A stretch of DNA of 64,000 bases from contig CBDDDI010000005.1 in assembly GCA_965226565.1 (NCBI GenBank), forward strand, positions 496,001-560,000, given 5' to 3'. This stretch comes from SZUA-444 sp965226565 (GTDB taxonomy: Bacteria > Bacillota > Clostridia > Oscillospirales > Ruminococcaceae). The first letter of the stretch is position 1; each line of letters starts with the position of its first letter. Positions 63,231-64,000 of the stretch are shown piece after piece. The notes under the pieces are model-generated. The model made no database searches. It saw only the letters and a program-made list of their open reading frames with translations, and was not told where the DNA came from. The translations under genes were made by a program, and so were the position numbers.

Positions 63231-64000
63231 TTATACTAAAGAAAAATCAATTTTGCCTGAGCTAACATTAGCTTTGGCAACTTTTATTTTAACTTTATCA
63301 CCAACACAATAAGAATCATTACCTGTAGCAGAAGTAAGTTTCATAGATCCATCAAAGTTATACTCACCTTCTGGCAACTCTTCTATAGCAACATATCCTT
63401 CACAAGTATTTTTAAGCTCAACAAAGAATCCAAATTCTAAAACTGAAACAATAACTCCATCAAATTCTTCACCTAAATGAGAATTCATATATTCAGCTTT
63501 ATAACAATCTTCACATTCACGTTCAACTTTCATAGCAACAAGCTCTTGTTTAGTACTTTGTTCAGAAGAATGGAAAACAAATTTATTGTATTTTTTTGAA
63601 ATCTCACCTGTTGGAATTTTAGCAACATAATCAGTAAGAATTCTATGAATAGATAAATCAGGATATCTTCTTATAGGAGAAGTAAAATGTGCGTAATCTT
63701 CTAAAACCAGACCAAAATGTCCAATAGGTTCGCTTGAATATTTAGCTTTAGCCATAGATCTTAAAACAAGATTATTTATAACCATTTGCAAACTAGAACC
63801 TTTTGAATTTTCAATTATTTCTGCAAGATGCTTAGGTTTAATTTTTTTATGAGGAGGAAAGAATATATTAAGCTTTTTCAAAGTTTCCTCAAGCTTTTCA
63901 GTTTTATCAATAGCAGGATCTTCATGAACACGATAAACAAACGGCAAAGATTTTTCTTTAGCCAAATTAGCAGCACATTGATTAGCAATCAACATAAAAT
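63231..64000 (-). CDS. rnr: Ribonuclease R, C-terminal part (5' end outside window)
   Basis: A partial 3'-5' exoribonuclease of the RNB family. The frame is open to the right edge; the internal Met at 63995 (FMLIANQCAA) is the conserved FMLLAN motif within RNB and not a start. Also visible are YRVHEDP, HFGLVLEDYAHFTSPIRRYPDLSIHR (split: HFGLVLEDYAHFTS, PIRRYPDLSIHR) and a C-terminal S1 RNA-binding domain (EFDGVIVSVLEFGFFVEL). No lysine-rich tail follows, as in some shorter Firmicutes forms. It digests structured RNA. Confidence 0.93.
   Translation of the reverse strand, partial: FMLIANQCAANLAKEKSLPFVYRVHEDPAIDKTEKLEETLKKLNIFFPPHKKIKPKHLAEIIENSKGSSLQMVINNLVLRSMAKAKYSSEPIGHFGLVLEDYAHFTSPIRRYPDLSIHRILTDYVAKIPTGEISKKYNKFVFHSSEQSTKQELVAMKVERECEDCYKAEYMNSHLGEEFDGVIVSVLEFGFFVELKNTCEGYVAIEELPEGEYNFDGSMKLTSATGNDSYCVGDKVKIKVAKANVSSGKIDFSLV

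Noticed and set aside
1..64000. CRISPR arrays
   Set aside because: No regularly spaced direct repeats with unique spacers and no cas genes were seen.
1..64000. Riboswitches or T-boxes
   Set aside because: No leader matched a known aptamer core by eye, including those upstream of ecfA1, nadB and the chemoreceptors. A covariance-model scan would be needed to exclude weak ones.

Overview
The window is strongly AT-rich chromosomal DNA. It has many TTG/GTG starts and strong AGGAGG-type ribosome binding sites, and its promoters are TTGACA/TATAAT-like with 16-17 bp spacers. A small acid-soluble spore protein, an EcfA1-A2-T energising module, the CdaA/CdaR pair, a eukaryotic-type HisA, a Mrp-type ATPase with a Cys-rich N-terminus, DUF6062 and two chemoreceptors together point to a motile, spore-forming, low-GC Gram-positive of the Clostridia. 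Species cannot be assigned from sequence alone.

Layout. 1-8135 is a leftward housekeeping block: a partial membrane protein, truA, ecfT, ecfA2, ecfA1, an rRNA-type methyltransferase, glmM, ruvB, ruvA, ruvC. 8404-9787 is a self-contained amidase plus LLH-type holin cassette with its own promoter and terminator, which looks like a phage lysis module left in the chromosome. 9815-16712 runs rightward: ispD-ispF, a DUF3343 carrier with a class V cysteine desulfurase, cdaA-cdaR, an FAD oxidoreductase and a spore SASP. 16793-21650 is leftward surface-glycan or membrane biology (YfhO, GT2, polysaccharide deacetylase). 21799-26650 holds two paralogous chemoreceptors with similar C-terminal tails. 26717-28580 is an MBL hydrolase plus Mrp ATPase behind a near-consensus promoter carrying two copies of a palindromic operator. 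Then come nadB-nadC (leftward), hflX-dagK and a DUF368/PopT-like gene (rightward), a lone eukaryotic-type hisA and a degV gene.

36232-44114 is a genomic island inserted in the 3' end of tRNA-Arg(ACG). A perfect 23-bp piece of the tRNA is repeated at 44092-44114, and a tyrosine integrase sits next to the tRNA. The cargo is largely in decay. It includes a remnant of a second integrase, a recombinase split by a 37-nt insertion that forms a perfect 18-bp hairpin, an IS3 OrfA relic, a MerR/GyrI regulator that looks foreign, and several small or secreted proteins, one of them frameshifted.

44286-53147 is an accessory surface/secretion region. It contains a frameshifted MORN-repeat lipoprotein, a five-gene leftward operon (secreted protein, lipoprotein, membrane-fusion adaptor, ABC ATPase, FtsX-like permease) that resembles a MacAB-type export or immunity system for an unknown secreted polypeptide, a divergent BspA-like LRR surface protein with an NPKTQ sorting-type tail, and a small zinc-ribbon membrane protein. 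53179-64000 returns to housekeeping genes: fba, an OGG1-type glycosylase, DUF6062, a small membrane protein, rlmB, a P-type-ATPase-like protein that has lost its catalytic motifs, an EF-G paralogue, a membrane protein and the 3' part of rnr.

The most novel-looking items are the secreted-protein/MacAB-like operon (45652-50049), the degenerate P-type ATPase (57558-59936), the dual palindromic operator at 26718-26764 and the recombinase broken by a palindrome.
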